In this document: piece by piece, positions 24,450-36,763 of the stretch
Numbering within the stretch: position 1 is the first letter of the stretch
Layout of the letters: the number at the start of each line of letters is the position of its first letter
Origin: Coccinella septempunctata
Taxonomy: Eukaryota > Arthropoda > Insecta > Coleoptera > Coccinellidae
Assembly: GCF_907165205.1 (NCBI RefSeq)
Contig: NC_058191.1
Span: forward strand, 4,094,501-4,158,500
Length of the DNA stretch: 64,000 bases
Reading direction: 5' to 3'
Notes under the pieces: model-generated
Databases searched by the model: none
The model's input: only the letters and a program-made list of their open reading frames with translations
What the model was told of the DNA's origin: nothing
Program-made: the position numbers and the translations under genes

Positions 24450-25860
24450 GTTCTACTAACAAATAGTGGTTTATGATTCAAGATGAATTATACTTTAAAC
24501 GAATAATAGCAGGAAGTAAAGTAGAGAAGCAATTCCACTGACACTCATCATGAAAAAATTTAATAATCCTGATGAGGTAATGCTTACCGGTTCGGCTTTC
24601 GACTGTTGTGATTATGCCAATTTCGAATGCCTCATATTTACTTGACTAAAGTCTTTATCCTAGGAGCTCCCACACTCCTCTCCAGAGGAATTTTCACTTA
24701 TCAAAGATATCTCACGAAAGGATTGTGCTGTGTTGGAGGCCTTTCCAATTTTTAGGCTTATTTTGATGGTCCGGACTGCTCCTTGGCTCCTTGGTGTCGG
24801 TTGGCATACTGCTGCTATAGAGAAAATAATAATATACCTCATACCACACAAATGGATCTAGATAATCTTGATCCACTGAAAAATGAGAACGCACCCAAAT
24901 ATTCTAGGGGCTTCTGACAATAGAAAGAGTTAAACGGTTAGAATATGTCTCACGTTTGGATATGCGATGATTTCCAGGGAGATACGCGTGTCGAAATTTG
25001 TCCATCGAAAAATCCCGAAAAAGATGGGCTCAGTTAAAAATTCATCCATAACGGTTGCATCGAGCTCGATAAAATTTCGAGATTTATTGCTATAGATAGA
25101 CCATTCAAGTATGCTTGACATCTCGGGTGGCTATGGAAAATTTAAGTTGGTAATGGCCATAAGTTAAGATTTTTGCGTACGGTAGATTCGGGTGACTTGT
25201 TGAGACAGTCCTGTAACTTGGCACAATTACACCCTTTGCAGCATTGTATATATCCTAATCAACAGTCTTAGTCATTGAGCATATTTAAACCACTCTTTCA
25301 GATAAAAATAGGTCAACGTTCTTAAAATATGACAAGTTGAATTCAACAAGTCACCCACATCTACGGTAATTCATGTTGGAATTGTGAATAAACAGTGATC
25401 TATAGACCAAATATTGTGAATCTCCACTGCCCCGTTGCCCCAGAGCCTCCAGAACTCTAAATCCAGCCCTGGCTGCCATTGATGGTGGTTTTCATCTTTT
25501 TTTCAAAAGGTAGTGAAATTGCATTATTTTTCTCTTCATTGAGAGTGAAAAAACCTCTATTTGTTTCTTATTAGTTTTCGAAATCCAAATATCAAAATAT
25601 TGAATGGAGTAGGAACGTGGAAAACAATACATAGCTCGTTCTGTTAATCCTCAACAATTTGTTACATACAACGATAGGATCATTTCTTCAGTTCAATGGA
25701 TATTGCATAAAAAATTGCTACCGAAAAATTCTTAACCAACATGAATTAATTAATGAGTATCTACTTCGAGTAACACTGATCTACCCAAATGATTAACACA
25801 TATTGCAAATTCATAAGCGTATCAATTGTAAATTTCTGGAAGGAGGGAGGACGGAAAGTA
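24450..25860. other. Spacer: satellite-like monomer, then duplicated upstream flank of gene 5
   Basis: A degenerate ~180-bp satellite monomer is recognisable at about 24935-25110 (AAAAATCCCGAAAAAGATGG, GTTAAAAATTCATCC, ACGGTTGCATCGAG). From about 25435 the sequence matches the flank upstream of gene 7 (36225-36640), including CTCTAAATCCAGCCCTGGC, and so belongs to the duplicated cuticle unit. No gene recognised. Confidence 0.6.
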
Positions 25861-25872
25861 AACCAGCCATAG

Positions 25873-25907
25873 TATAAAAGTTGTATGATGATACTGTACC
25901 ATCAACA
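25873..25907 (+). promoter_or_regulatory. TATA box and initiator of cuticle gene 5
   Basis: TATAAAAG is at 25873-25880 and CATCAACAGTC has its A at 25904, 31 bp downstream. The block GGAAGGAGGGAGGACGGA just upstream is nearly identical in genes 6 and 7. Confidence 0.78.
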
Positions 25908-25928
25908 GTCATTGTTAACACAACAGAT

Positions 25929-27696
25929 ATGAAGCTTCAAGTGAGTAGTAGTAGTAGAATAGCTGTGATATTTTCGGTGTGATTTCGATGAGATGTTAAG
26001 AAATAGTGCGCTAGTTTGGAATCTAATAATATATAAAGTTCATCACGAATAAACGGTCAAACTGCTTCAAGGAATACGCGAAAAAAATGTGGAAAAATAC
26101 GAGAGCAAACACCCATCTCGATAGAAATTTTCTTGTTATTATGATCCTTCAAGGATATAATTTAAAGATTACTAAGTAATTAACTTTTCTCTTTCGGGGA
26201 ATCGCAGCCAATTTTATGTGTCGCAATTCAATAATACAACTACTTAATTTTGAAAAAATCATTGAGTTAACTCTGAATTATTGATAAGCATTTTTAAAGC
26301 GTTTCTCTGAAAAATTAAATAAAGTGATCTGAAGAAAGTTCCATAAAGTTTTATGTGTACAGTGTTGAAAACTGAAAATATTTCTTGAGTTCATGAGTAA
26401 TCATGGTAAATTCAGTGGAAAGTTTGATACAATTAAGCGTGTACCCTACAACTGTATATTCTGTAGAAACAAAAATTCCGAAATCCTTAAAATTTTCTCT
26501 ACGATCTGCAGTTCCATATGTAGTAGGTACGATAAAAAACGATGTATGCAGACAATTTTGAGGTTTAGAATCCATTCATATTCTCCTAGCAGATATCCAT
26601 AAGTAGAATAAAGCTTTTTGCAAACTAGAAAATTGATTTCAAGGTTATATTGATGGTTGAAAATAATAACTTTTCTTACTTAAAAATAATTCACAACTCT
26701 GTTTAAGGATTGCGATTTCGAAAAATCAGTATTAGCAAACCTATGTGAGCAAGATTTGATGCCAGTATCTACATATTATATTGAAGTTTCTTACACTTCT
26801 CTTCAATCAATCAAACATTGCAATTCTTGTCAACGGTTTGTGAATTTCTATGCCAAGATTTGAATTTTCCTTCGTGATTGAAACAATTTACTGCCGAAAC
26901 CGAATTTATTTCACGAATTAATTTTACATGAATCAATTGAAATGACTATTTCATTTCTTCTCGTTTCATTCAAATTGTTCATTCTACTTTTCATTACTTC
27001 CAGGGTCTAGCAGTACTGCTATTAGCAGGTTTGGTTTTGGCCGAAAAGAAGGAAGAAACTAAATCAGCTGAATCTTCCGACAAGAAACAAAACAAAAGAG
27101 GTCTCTTCGACTTGGGTTACGGTGGTGGACATGGATTCGATCTTGGAGGAAGTCATGGTATTGAATTAGGCGGACATGGATTGGACTTGGGAAGCAGCTA
27201 TGGAGGAGGAAGCAGCTTTGGAGGAGGAAGCAGCTATGGAGGAGGAAGCGACTTCCACGGTGACATCAAACATGTTACTACTATCACCAAAAAAGTCCCT
27301 TATCCAGTACCACACCCTGTGCCTTACACCGTAGAAAAGAAAGTTCCAGTACCATACACAGTTAAAGTGCCTGTACCAGTAGATCGTCCATACCCAGTGC
27401 ATGTTCCTAAGCCATACCCAGTCACTGTACACAAGCCAGTACCTTACACTGTAGAAAAGCCAGTACCATACCCAGTCAAGGTTGAGGTCAAAGTTCCGGT
27501 CAAAGTACCCTATCCAGTCTCCGTACCAAAACCATACCCAGTAACAGTAAATCAACCATACCCAGTACATGTTAAAGTTCCAGTCGTAGTTGAGAAGAAG
27601 GTTCCAATCTACGTCAAAGGTCACGGAAGCTTCGATGAACACTACGGTGGAAGTTACGGTCACGGTGGTTTCGACTTTGGAAGCTTCCATCATTAA
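25929..27696 (+). CDS. PYPV-repeat cuticular protein (CPLCP-like), gene 5
   Basis: Exons 25929-25940 (MKLQ, GTGAGT) and 27004-27696 (after TTCCAG) join in phase 0 to 234 aa. The signal peptide MKLQGLAVLLLAGLVLA is followed by a charged segment ending Lys35-Arg36-Gly37. A Gly/Ser spacer has three SSY/FGGG units, one more than genes 6 and 7. PYPV/PYTV repeats follow, with a tail ending FDFGSFHH. The PVEKKVPVPYTVKVPVPVDR block and YVKGHGSFDEHYGG tail mark a subfamily shared with genes 6 and 7. Coding and flanking sequence are almost identical to those two, indicating recent tandem duplication. AATAAA is at 27784. Confidence 0.86.
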
Positions 27697-29094
27697 AAAA
27701 TGACTGATAATTTAGGATCATTTCCTACAACTGTTAATATTTTTTCTTTTTCTACATGTCATCTTCTTATTTATTATTCACACAATAAATTATTTTCTTG
27801 AAATCCTCGATTTATTGTAGAACACATTTTCAGCTGAAGATCTTGAATTTTTATAACGATTTTTTCATGCTAGGCGAAATAACACTACATCGACTCTAAA
27901 TGAATAAGTTTTTATTCATTAGTTTATTTTATAATTGCTTCATTTCCATTGAATCCAAAAATCTCTAGATGTACTTATTCATTGGAAAACGGAAATACTC
28001 AAAAAGCGAATAGAGGGTACCGAGGTGGTTCTAGATATACCACATTTATTGGCTCTCACGGTCCTTGTAACTGAGATACAAGGTGTTTTATGAATTTTGT
28101 TCATTTTTTCCTGGGGACCATTTTATACATTTCCTTCATACTTGGCACACATGTTTGTTATTCAAAGCTCTAATGAATCACTTATTAACCACAAGAAAAA
28201 TCCAAGTCAGGATCAACGAAAAATTTTGGCGCAGACACTAATAAATTATTAGAATTTTTGAATTCGCTATTATTCTGAAATTACTAATAGATAGTTAAAA
28301 ATGTACAGGGTGGGCAAAATTGTTGAAACCTGAACTACAACTTTTTAACCCAACGAGATAGATGAAAATGAATGGCACATTACGTTCATCTTTTTCGAAA
28401 AACTAATAATGCTATCAACTGCATTCCTCTTTCTTCTTTTTTGTGGTCTTTTCAAATATTGAAACAGATTTTCCAAATTTAAATTTACAGGGTGTTGTTT
28501 CAAGGGTTCAAACGGTTCATAATTTTTTGTTAACTGGGCTTGGACTTTACCAGCGGTTATTGCTTGATGCATTTGACCTTTGAATAAGAAATGCGTTTGC
28601 CAAATATGAAGAAAATGTACCTGTTGGTTCGTCTGATATGGCCTCAGGAAGAAACGAGCAAAATTCATAAAATATCCTGTGTGTTAGCTAGGAAGACAGT
28701 AAGAGCCAATAACTGTGGTATCACAGTTATACCCTCTGTACCAGCTATGTGAAGCTGGCACCCCCAAATGCGAAGTTTGAAACAAAAATTTCAGTCCAGG
28801 CACCGTTTTAGAGATATCGGAAAAGAAATTTTTAGTTCATATTCTGATCAGCACCCCAAAATCGCAAAAACTTATTTTGGACGGTACAGATCGTTTGTTC
28901 AACTTAAGTCCACTTTTTTCCACCAAATTTTTTCATTTGTCCACCCACAGAACCATAGAAATAAATCTTTGAAAATTTTGGAATGTGTGAAGTTGGCACC
29001 ACCAAATGAAAATTTTTGTCCACCTTTTATTTTCATTTGTCCAGGCACTGTTTGAGAGATATGGAAAAATAAATTGTTTCGGTGAATTTTCTGA

Positions 29095-31435
29095 GCAGAA
29101 ATTCGTCAAGACCGAACGGTTGTGCCGAGATGGATGAAATTCTCCGATTTATTACTAGAAGAGTTGCTCTTTTAGAATATGTATCACACTTTCATCTAAT
29201 GGTACTTTTATTGAGAGATAAACAACTCGAAATCTGACCTTCGAAAAATACCGAGAAAGCTAGGTTCAGTTAAAAATTCGTCAAGGCCGAACGGTTGCGC
29301 CGAGATGGATGAAATTCTCAGATTTATTACTAGAAGAGTGACTTTTTCAGAATATTTTAGAATATGTATCACATTTCCATTTACGGTTACTTTTATTGAG
29401 GGATAAACGACTCGAAATCTGACCTTCAAAAAATCCTGAACAAAATGGATTCAGTTAAAAATTCGTCAAGACCGAACGGTTGCACTGAGATGAATGAAAT
29501 TTCAAGATTTATCACTAGAAGAGTTTCTCTTTCAGAATATGTATCACATTTCCACCTACGGTTACATTTATTGAGAGATGAACGACTCGAAATCTGACCT
29601 TCGAAAAATCCCGAGAAAGCTGGGTTCAGTTAAAAATTCGTCAAGACCGAACGGTTGCGCCGAGATCAATGAAATTCTCAAATTTATAACTAGAAGAGCT
29701 GTTCTTTCAGAATATGTATCACATTTTCATCTACGGTTTCTTTTATTGAGAGATAAACGACTCGAAATCTGACCTTCGAAAAATACCGAAAAAGCTGGGT
29801 TCAGTTAAAAATTCGTCAAGACCGAACGGTTGCGCCGAGATGGATGAAATTCTCAGATTTATTACTAGAAGAGTTGCTCTTTCAGCATATGTACATGGTG
29901 GGCAAATTTCGATGTTTTAGCACTACAGTTCTTAAACCAGAGAAGATAGACAAAATCTGATACCCCATTCTCGTTCTCTTTTTCTGAAAAACTAACAAGA
30001 GTAGTAGTCATTTTTAGCCACTTTCTTTTGTTTTCGAGTTATAAGCAAAAATTGAAAAAATGGCGATATCGAAATTAATTCATATCTCCGCTAATAATGA
30101 TGACAGAGCTCTGAAATTAAAACATTATACAGGCACTTTTTAACGTAGAATCCAGTGGCGTGCTCGCCTTCTTAGCAGGATTCTTAATAACGAAGCTAGG
30201 ACCCAAAGTTATGTTTTTTTAAATGGGAACACTAGATTTGTGTTCAATTTCTTGAAAGCTTAATTTTTACTGATTTCAAAAATATATAACATCATATGAT
30301 TTTTATCAACATAAATAATAGAAAATGGTCAAAAACCTTTTTTCTCAATATTTCTATGGTTTCAACTTTTGATGAGCCTAGAAAAATATAGCATAGTATG
30401 ATTAGCATTGTTTCCTTCTATTAGTCCTTTCATTATTATAAAAATTTATGAAATATATCTCTTGATTCAAATTTTGTGAAAATTGGAAAAGAGCATAGAA
30501 AAAATGACATTGCCGGAAGGAGACGCTCTTGTTATAGGAAGCTCTATTTTTCTGTGCTCGTAAAAAGTTGAAACCATAGAAATATTGGGAAAAAAAGTTT
30601 TTGACCATTTTCCATTATTTATATAGATACAAACCATATGAAGGGTACAGGGAAAAAACCATTGATGTCAATTTTTGTCCGAAAATGAGTTAGACACACC
30701 ATTCAATTCAGAATGAAAAGTAGTATTTTATGGTATATTGAAACGGGCATCTAAACTAGCTCAGTCATACGTTAAATCGCTTTCCGAAGAATTTCGAGAA
30801 CAATAGTATATAATTTGTCATATTCCAAATAATATGAACGGATTTTGAAGTTCAAAACGCGTTTTTCTCAGCTCTAAGGAAAATTGACATCGATGGTTTT
30901 TTCTCTGTACCCTTCATATGATGTTATATATTTTTGAAATCAGTAAAAATAAAGCTTTCAAAAAATTGCACAGAAATCTAGTGTTCCCATTTAAAAAAAC
31001 ATAACTTTGGGTCATAGCTTCGCAATTGAGAATCCTGCTAAAAAGGCGAGCACGCCACTGGATCCTAAGCAAAAAAGTGCCTGTATAATGTTTTACTTTC
31101 AGAGCCCTATCATCAGTATTAGCGGAGATATAAATTTATTTCGATATCGCCATTTTTTCAATTTTTGCTTATAACTCGAAAACAAAAGAAAGCGGCCAAA
31201 ATTGACTATTGAAAGTTTCTCAGAAAAAGAGAACGAGAGTGAGGTATCAGATTTTGTTTATCTCCTCTGGTTTAAAAGCTGTAGTACTAAAACATCGAAA
31301 TGTGCCCACCCTGTACAACACTTTCATCTAATGTTACTATTATTGAGATATAAACAACTCGAAATCTGACCTTCGAAAAATCCTGAAAAAAATGGATTCA
31401 GATAAAAATTCATCAAGACTGAACGGTTGCTCCTA
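29095..31435. repeat. Satellite of about 180 bp, five to six monomers, split by an insertion
   Basis: AATTCGTCAAGACCGAACGG recurs at about 29102, 29278, 29462, 29638 and 29814, a spacing of 176-184 bp. Each monomer includes ATGAAATTCTCAGATTTATT, AGAAGAGTTGCTCTTTCAG, GAGATAAACGACTCGAAATC and TGACCTTCGAAAAAT. The array stops at 29893, where a foldback is inserted, and resumes at 31315 for part of a monomer. Confidence 0.85.
29894..31314. repeat. Foldback element, about 1.4 kb, with nested palindromes
   Basis: The left end CATGGTGGGCAAATTTCGATG pairs with CATCGAAATGTGCCCACCCTG on the right. Arm blocks (ATTTTTTCAATTTTTGC, AGGCGAGCACGCCACTGGAT) are inverted. Inside, a second palindrome has arms at 30309-30364 and 30565-30620 (AAAATGGTCAAAAACC), and a third has arms at 30641 and about 30890-30917 (GGGTACAGGGAAAAAACCAT and its inverse). 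It interrupts the satellite. Confidence 0.75.
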
Positions 31436-32116
31436 GATGGATGAGATTCTCAGATCAGTTTCATGGTTTTGTGGGTGGACAAATGAAGTAATTGCACCGA
31501 AATTTTTTTTTCCATATCTCTCAAACGGTGCCTGGACAAATGAAAAAAATAGGTGGACAATCATAGATCTACGATGGACAAACGACCCTGAAATTTTGGT
31601 TCAAAAATTTTCATTTGGGGGTGCAAAATTCACACTTTCCAAAATTTTCAAAGATTTCTATAGTTCTGTGGATGGACAAATGAAAAAATTTGGTAGACAA
31701 AAGTGGACTTACGTTGGAAAAACGATCTATACCATAAAAAATGAATTTTTGCAATCTGGAGGTGCCGCTCAGAAAATGAACCGAAAAAAGTTCTATTCCT
31801 ATATCTCTAGAACAGTACCTGGACAAATGAAAAAAAAGGTGGACAAACGTGGACCTACGATGGACAGACGACCCTGAAATGTTTGTTTAAAAATTCGCAT
31901 TCGGTGTGCCAGCTTCACATAGCTGTCGGGCCACCTATCCGCCTGTTGAGTATTTCCGTTTCCCAAGGAAACGCCCTGTATAATGCTTTTTAAATGCTGA
32001 AAATTACTTCGAGTAAAACACTGATCTACCCAAATGATTAACAAATATTGCAAATTAATAGGGTATGAATTGTGAATTTCTGGAAGGAGGGAGGACGGAT
32101 AGTAAACCAGCCATAG

Positions 32117-32151
32117 TATAAAAGTTGTATGATGATACTGTACCATCAACA
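32117..32151 (+). promoter_or_regulatory. TATA box and initiator of cuticle gene 6
   Basis: TATAAAAG is at 32117-32124, with the initiator A at 32148 (CATCAACAGTC), 31 bp downstream. The surrounding ~150 bp is nearly identical to genes 5 and 7. Confidence 0.78.
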
Positions 32152-32172
32152 GTCATTGTTAACACAACAGAT

Positions 32173-33726
32173 ATGAAGCTTCAAGTGAGTAGTAGAATAG
32201 CTGTGATATTTTCGGTGTGATTTCGATGAGATGTTGAGAAATAGTGCGCTAATTTGAAATCTGATAATATATAAAATTTATCACGAATAAACGGTCAAAC
32301 TGCTTTTAAGAATACGCGAAAAAAATGTTGGAAAATAAGAAAGCAAAAAAGCCATCTCGATGGAAATTTTTTTGTTATTATAATCCTTCAAGGATATAAT
32401 TCAAGGTTTACTAAATATCAAACTTTTCTCTCTCGGTGAATCGCAGCCTTTGTTTTTTCTTTGGTTGCAATGATAGTGTGAAGAAGTGTTGCTCATTCCT
32501 ACCCATATTGGCTGACTTTTGAGTCGGTTTACATCATTTCCTTCAAAATAAATCTCCATTTTCAAAATAAACAGTAAATAGAATGTAGTAGAATTATAAA
32601 TAATTCGATTCGTTTCATATTGTTGGTTGATATTTGTATCATTGGGTTGTTATTTTCCTGTACTAATTTCGAACATCAACATATCATTGCTTTTTGTTTT
32701 TAGAAAATTGATTTTAAGGTGATATTGATGGTTAAAACATATATATCATTATTTTGATCTTTTCTTAATTCCAAATAATTCACCACATCACTACTCCGTT
32801 AAACGAGTGCGATTTCGAAGAATCAATATCATCTTGAAGTTTCTTACACTTTCTACGGCTAACAAACAATGCAATTCTTGTCCACGGTTTGTGAATTTCT
32901 AAGCCAAGATTTGAATTTCCATTCGTGATTGAAACAATTTATTGTCGAAACCGAAGTTATTTCGCGAATAAATTCTTCATGAATCGATTGAAATTTAAAT
33001 AAAATAGTTAGTTTTCTTCTCGTTTCATTCAAATTGTTAAATTATTTACAGGGTCTAGCAGTACTGCTATTGGCAGGTTTGGTTTTGGCCGAAAAGAAGG
33101 AAGAAACTAAATCAGTGGAATCTTCTGACAAGAAACAAAACAAAAGAGGTCTCTTCGACTTGGGTTACGGTGGTGGACATGGGTTCGATCTTGGAGGAAG
33201 TCATGGTATTGAATTGGGTGGACATGGATTGGACTTGGGAAGCAGCTATGGAGGAGGAAGCAGCTATGGAGGAGGAAGCGACTTCCACGGTGACATCAAA
33301 CATGTTACTACTATCACCAAAAAAGTCCCTTATCCAGTACCACACCCTGTGCCTTACACCGTAGAAAAGAAAGTTCCAGTACCATACACAGTGAAAGTGC
33401 CTGTACCAGTAGATCGTCCATACCCAGTTCATGTTCCTAAGCCATATCCAGTCACTGTACACAAGCCAGTACCTTACACTGTAGAAAAACCAGTACCATA
33501 CCCAGTCAAGGTTGAGGTCAAGGTTCCGGTCAAAGTACCCTATCCAGTCTCCGTACCAAAACCATACCCAGTAACAGTAAATCAACCATACCCAGTACAC
33601 GTTAAAGTTCCAGTCGTAGTTGAGAAGAAGGTTCCAATCTACGTCAAAGGTCACGGAAGCTTCGATGAACACTACGGTGGAAGTTACGGTCACGGTGGTT
33701 TCGACTTTGGAAGCTTCCATCATTAA
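32173..33726 (+). CDS. PYPV-repeat cuticular protein (CPLCP-like), gene 6
   Basis: Exons 32173-32184 (MKLQ, GTGAGT) and 33052-33726 (after TTTACAG) join in phase 0 to 228 aa. Signal peptide MKLQGLAVLLLAGLVLA, dibasic Lys35-Arg36-Gly37, two SSYGGG units in the spacer, then PYPV/PYTV repeats and the FDFGSFHH tail. The protein is almost the same as that of gene 7: the visible differences are V/A in KS(V/A)ESSDK, E/D in EE(T)/ED(T) and G/S in IEL(G/S)GHG. The intron is shorter than in gene 5. The upstream flank is cut by the composite repeat at about 31990, so only about 130 bp of shared promoter-proximal sequence remains. AATAAA is at 33814. Confidence 0.86.
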
Positions 33727-34334
33727 AAAATGACTGATAATTTAGGATCATTTCCTACAACTGTTGATATTTTTTCTTTTTCTACATGTCATCTTCTTAT
33801 TTATTATTCACACAATAAATTATTTTCTTAAAATCCTCGATTTATTGTAGAACACATTTTTCAGCTGAAGATCTTGAATATTTATGACGATTTTTTCATG
33901 CTAGGCGAAACAACACTACAGCGACTCTAAATGAATAAGTATTTATTCTTTAGTTTATTTTATAATTGCTTCATTTCCATTGAATCCAAAAATCTCCAGA
34001 TGTACTTATTCATTGGAAAACGGAAATACTCAAAAAGCGAATAGAGGGTATCGAGCTGGTTCTAGATATACCACATTCATTGGCTCTCACTGTCCTTGTA
34101 ACTGAGAGACAAGGTGTTTCATGATCTTTGTTCATTTCTTCCTGGGAACCACTTTGTACATTTTTTTCATATTTGGCACACATGTTTGTTATTCAAAGCT
34201 CTAATGAATCACTTATTAACCACAAGAAAAATCCAGGTCAGGATTAACAAAAACTTTTGGCGCAGACGCTAATAAATTATTAGAATTTTTGAATCCGCTA
34301 TTATTCTGAAATTACTAATTGATAGTTAAAAATG

Positions 34335-36119
34335 TACAAGGTGGGCAAAATTGTTGATACCTGAACAACAATTTTTTTAACCCATCGAGATAGAGGAAAA
34401 TGAATGGCACATTACGTTCGTCTATTTTCGAAAAACTAATAATGCCATCACCTGCATTCCTCTTTCTTTTTTTTTGTGGTCTTTTCAAATATTGAAACAG
34501 ATTTTCCAAATTTCAATTTACGGGGTGTTGTTTCAAGGATTCAAACGACTCATAATTTTTTGTTTACTGGACTTGAACTTTATCTGCGGTTATTGCATGA
34601 TGCATTTGACCATTGAATAAGAAATACGTTTGCCAAATATTAAGAAAAGATACCGGGTGGTTCGTCTGATATGGCCTCAGGAAGAAACGAGCAAAATTCA
34701 TAAAATATCCTGTGTGTTAGCTACGAAGACAGTAAGAGCCAATAACTGTGGTATCCCCAGAACCCCCTCTGTGCCAGCTATGTGAAGCTGGCACCCCCAA
34801 ATGCGAATTTTGAAACAAAAATTTCAGGATCGTTTTTGCAACCTTTTTTTTTTCATTTGTCCAGGCACCGTTTTAGAGATATCGGAAAAAAAATTTTGGT
34901 TCATTTTCTGAGCAGAACACCAAAATCGCAAAAACTTATTGTGGATGGTACAACGTAAGTCCACTTTTTTCCACCAAATTTTTTTCATTTGTCCACCCAC
35001 AGAACCCTAAAAAGTTTATTAAGAAATAAAAATCAATCTTTGAAAATTTTGGAAGTGTCAAGTTGGCACCCCCAAACAAAAATTTTTGAACCAAAATTTC
35101 AGGATCGTTTGTCCATCGTGGGTCCATGTTTGTCCACCTTTTATTTTCATTTGTCCAGGCACTGTTCGAGAGATATGAAAAAAGAAATTGTTTCGCTGCA
35201 TTTTCTGTTCAGAAATTCGTCAAGAACGAACGGTTGCACCGTGGATGGATGAAATTCTCAGATTTATTACTAAAAGAGTTGTATCACACTTCCATCTAAG
35301 GTTACTTTGATTGAAAAATAAACGACTCAAAAGCTGACCTTCGAAAAATCCCGAAAAAATGGGTTCAGTTAAAAATTCGTATAGATCGAACGGTTGCGCT
35401 GAGATCGATGAAATTCTCAGATTTATTACTAGAAGAGTTGCTCTTTCAGAAAATGTATCACACTTTCATCTAGTGTAACTTTTATTGAGAGATCAAGGTA
35501 TCGAAATCTGACCTTCGGAAAATCCTGAAAAAATGGGTTCAGTTAAAAATTCGTCAAGACCGAACGGTTGCACCTAGATGGATGAGATTCTCAGAACAGT
35601 TGCATAGTTCTGTGGGTCGACAAATGAAGTAATTGGGTGGACAAAAGTGGCTGAGCTGATCAGAAAATGAACCGAAAAAACTTATTTTTCCATATCTCTC
35701 AAACGATGGACAAACGACCCTGAAATTCTGGTTTAAAAATTTTCATTTGGTGGTGCCAACTACACACTTTCCAAAATTTTCAAATATTGATTTCTATGGT
35801 TCAGTGGGTGGATAAATTAAAAAATTTGGTGGTCTAAAGTGGACTTACGTTGGACAAACGATCTGTACCATCAAAAATGAGTTTTTGCGACTTGGAGGTG
35901 CTGCTCAGAAAATGAACAGAAAAATGTTCTTTTTCTATATCTCTAGAACAGTACCTGGACAAATGAAAAAAAAGGTGGACAAACGTGGACCTACGATGGA
36001 CAAACGACCCTGAAATTTTTGTTTCAAAATTCGGATTTGAGGGTGCCTGCTTCACATAGCTCTCGGGCCACCTATCCGCCTGTTGAGTATTTCCGTTTCC
36101 CAATGAAATGCCCTGTATA
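34335..36119. repeat. Composite repeat block between genes 6 and 7 (short version)
   Basis: The same order as at 28305-31985: a GGGCAAAATTG arm (34335), a TTTTTTCATTTGTCCA arm (about 34745-35190), about two satellite monomers (35210-35580, AATTCGTCAAGACCGAACGG at about 35549) and the inverted arm (35590-36050), ending CCCTGTATAATGC at about 36119. The nested 1.4 kb foldback is absent. Confidence 0.75.
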
Positions 36120-36707
36120 ATGCTTTTTAAATGCTGAAAAAATATTCTTGGTTTCACAATAATATGTTTATTGAATAACTGGACTGAAAAAAAATTGTTC
36201 GATGTGTTTGGAAAATAATTTGGGAAGAGAGGCCTCCACTCCTCTATTGCCCCTGGGCCTCCAGACCTCTAAATCCAGCCCTGGCATCCGCTGATAGTGG
36301 TTTCCATCTTTCTTTCTAAAGTTAGTAAAATTGCAATATTTTTCTTTATTTTTATTCTTCATTGAGAGTGAGAACGACCTCTCTGCTTGTTTTTTATTAG
36401 TTTTCCAAATCTAAATATCAAAATATTGAATGGAGCAGGCACGTGGACAACAATAAAGCGGTCGTTCTGTTAATCCCCAACAATTTGTATTATAACATAC
36501 CACGATGGGGTCATTTTTTCAGTTAAATGAATGTTGCATGAAGAATAACATACTTACCAAAAAATTCTTAACCAACATGAATTAATTAATGAGTATCCAC
36601 TTCGAGTAACAGTGATCTACCCAAATGATTAACAAATATTGCAAATTAATAGGGTATGAATTGTGAATTTCTGGAAGGAGGGAGGACGGAAAGTAAACCG
36701 TCCATAG

Positions 36708-36742
36708 TATAAAAGTTGTATGATGATACTGTACCATCAACA
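36708..36742 (+). promoter_or_regulatory. TATA box and initiator of cuticle gene 7
   Basis: TATAAAAG is at 36708-36715, with the initiator A at 36739, 31 bp downstream. The duplicated upstream flank extends left to about 36225. Confidence 0.78.
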
Positions 36743-36763
36743 GTCATTGTTAACACAACAGAT

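Larger units (their letters stand above)
28305..31985. repeat. Composite repeat block between genes 5 and 6
   Basis: In order: a single arm of the GGGCAAAATTG foldback (28305-about 28443); an arm rich in TTTTTCATTTGTCCA blocks (about 28690-29080); a ~180-bp satellite (29095-29893); a nested foldback (29894-31314); more satellite (31315-31435); and the inverted partner of the arm (about 31440-31930, with GGACAAATGAAAAAA). It ends at CGCCCTGTATAATGC (about 31982), roughly 130 bp before the TATA box of gene 6. A shorter version lies at 34335-36119. Open frames in it are fragments of the repeats. Confidence 0.75.

Noticed and set aside
31437..31877. Open frame of about 146 codons with repeated GQMKK-type residues
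   Set aside because: It lies wholly in the arm of the composite repeat and is made of its GGACAAATGAAAA blocks; the same occurs at 35834-36157 with a different frame structure.
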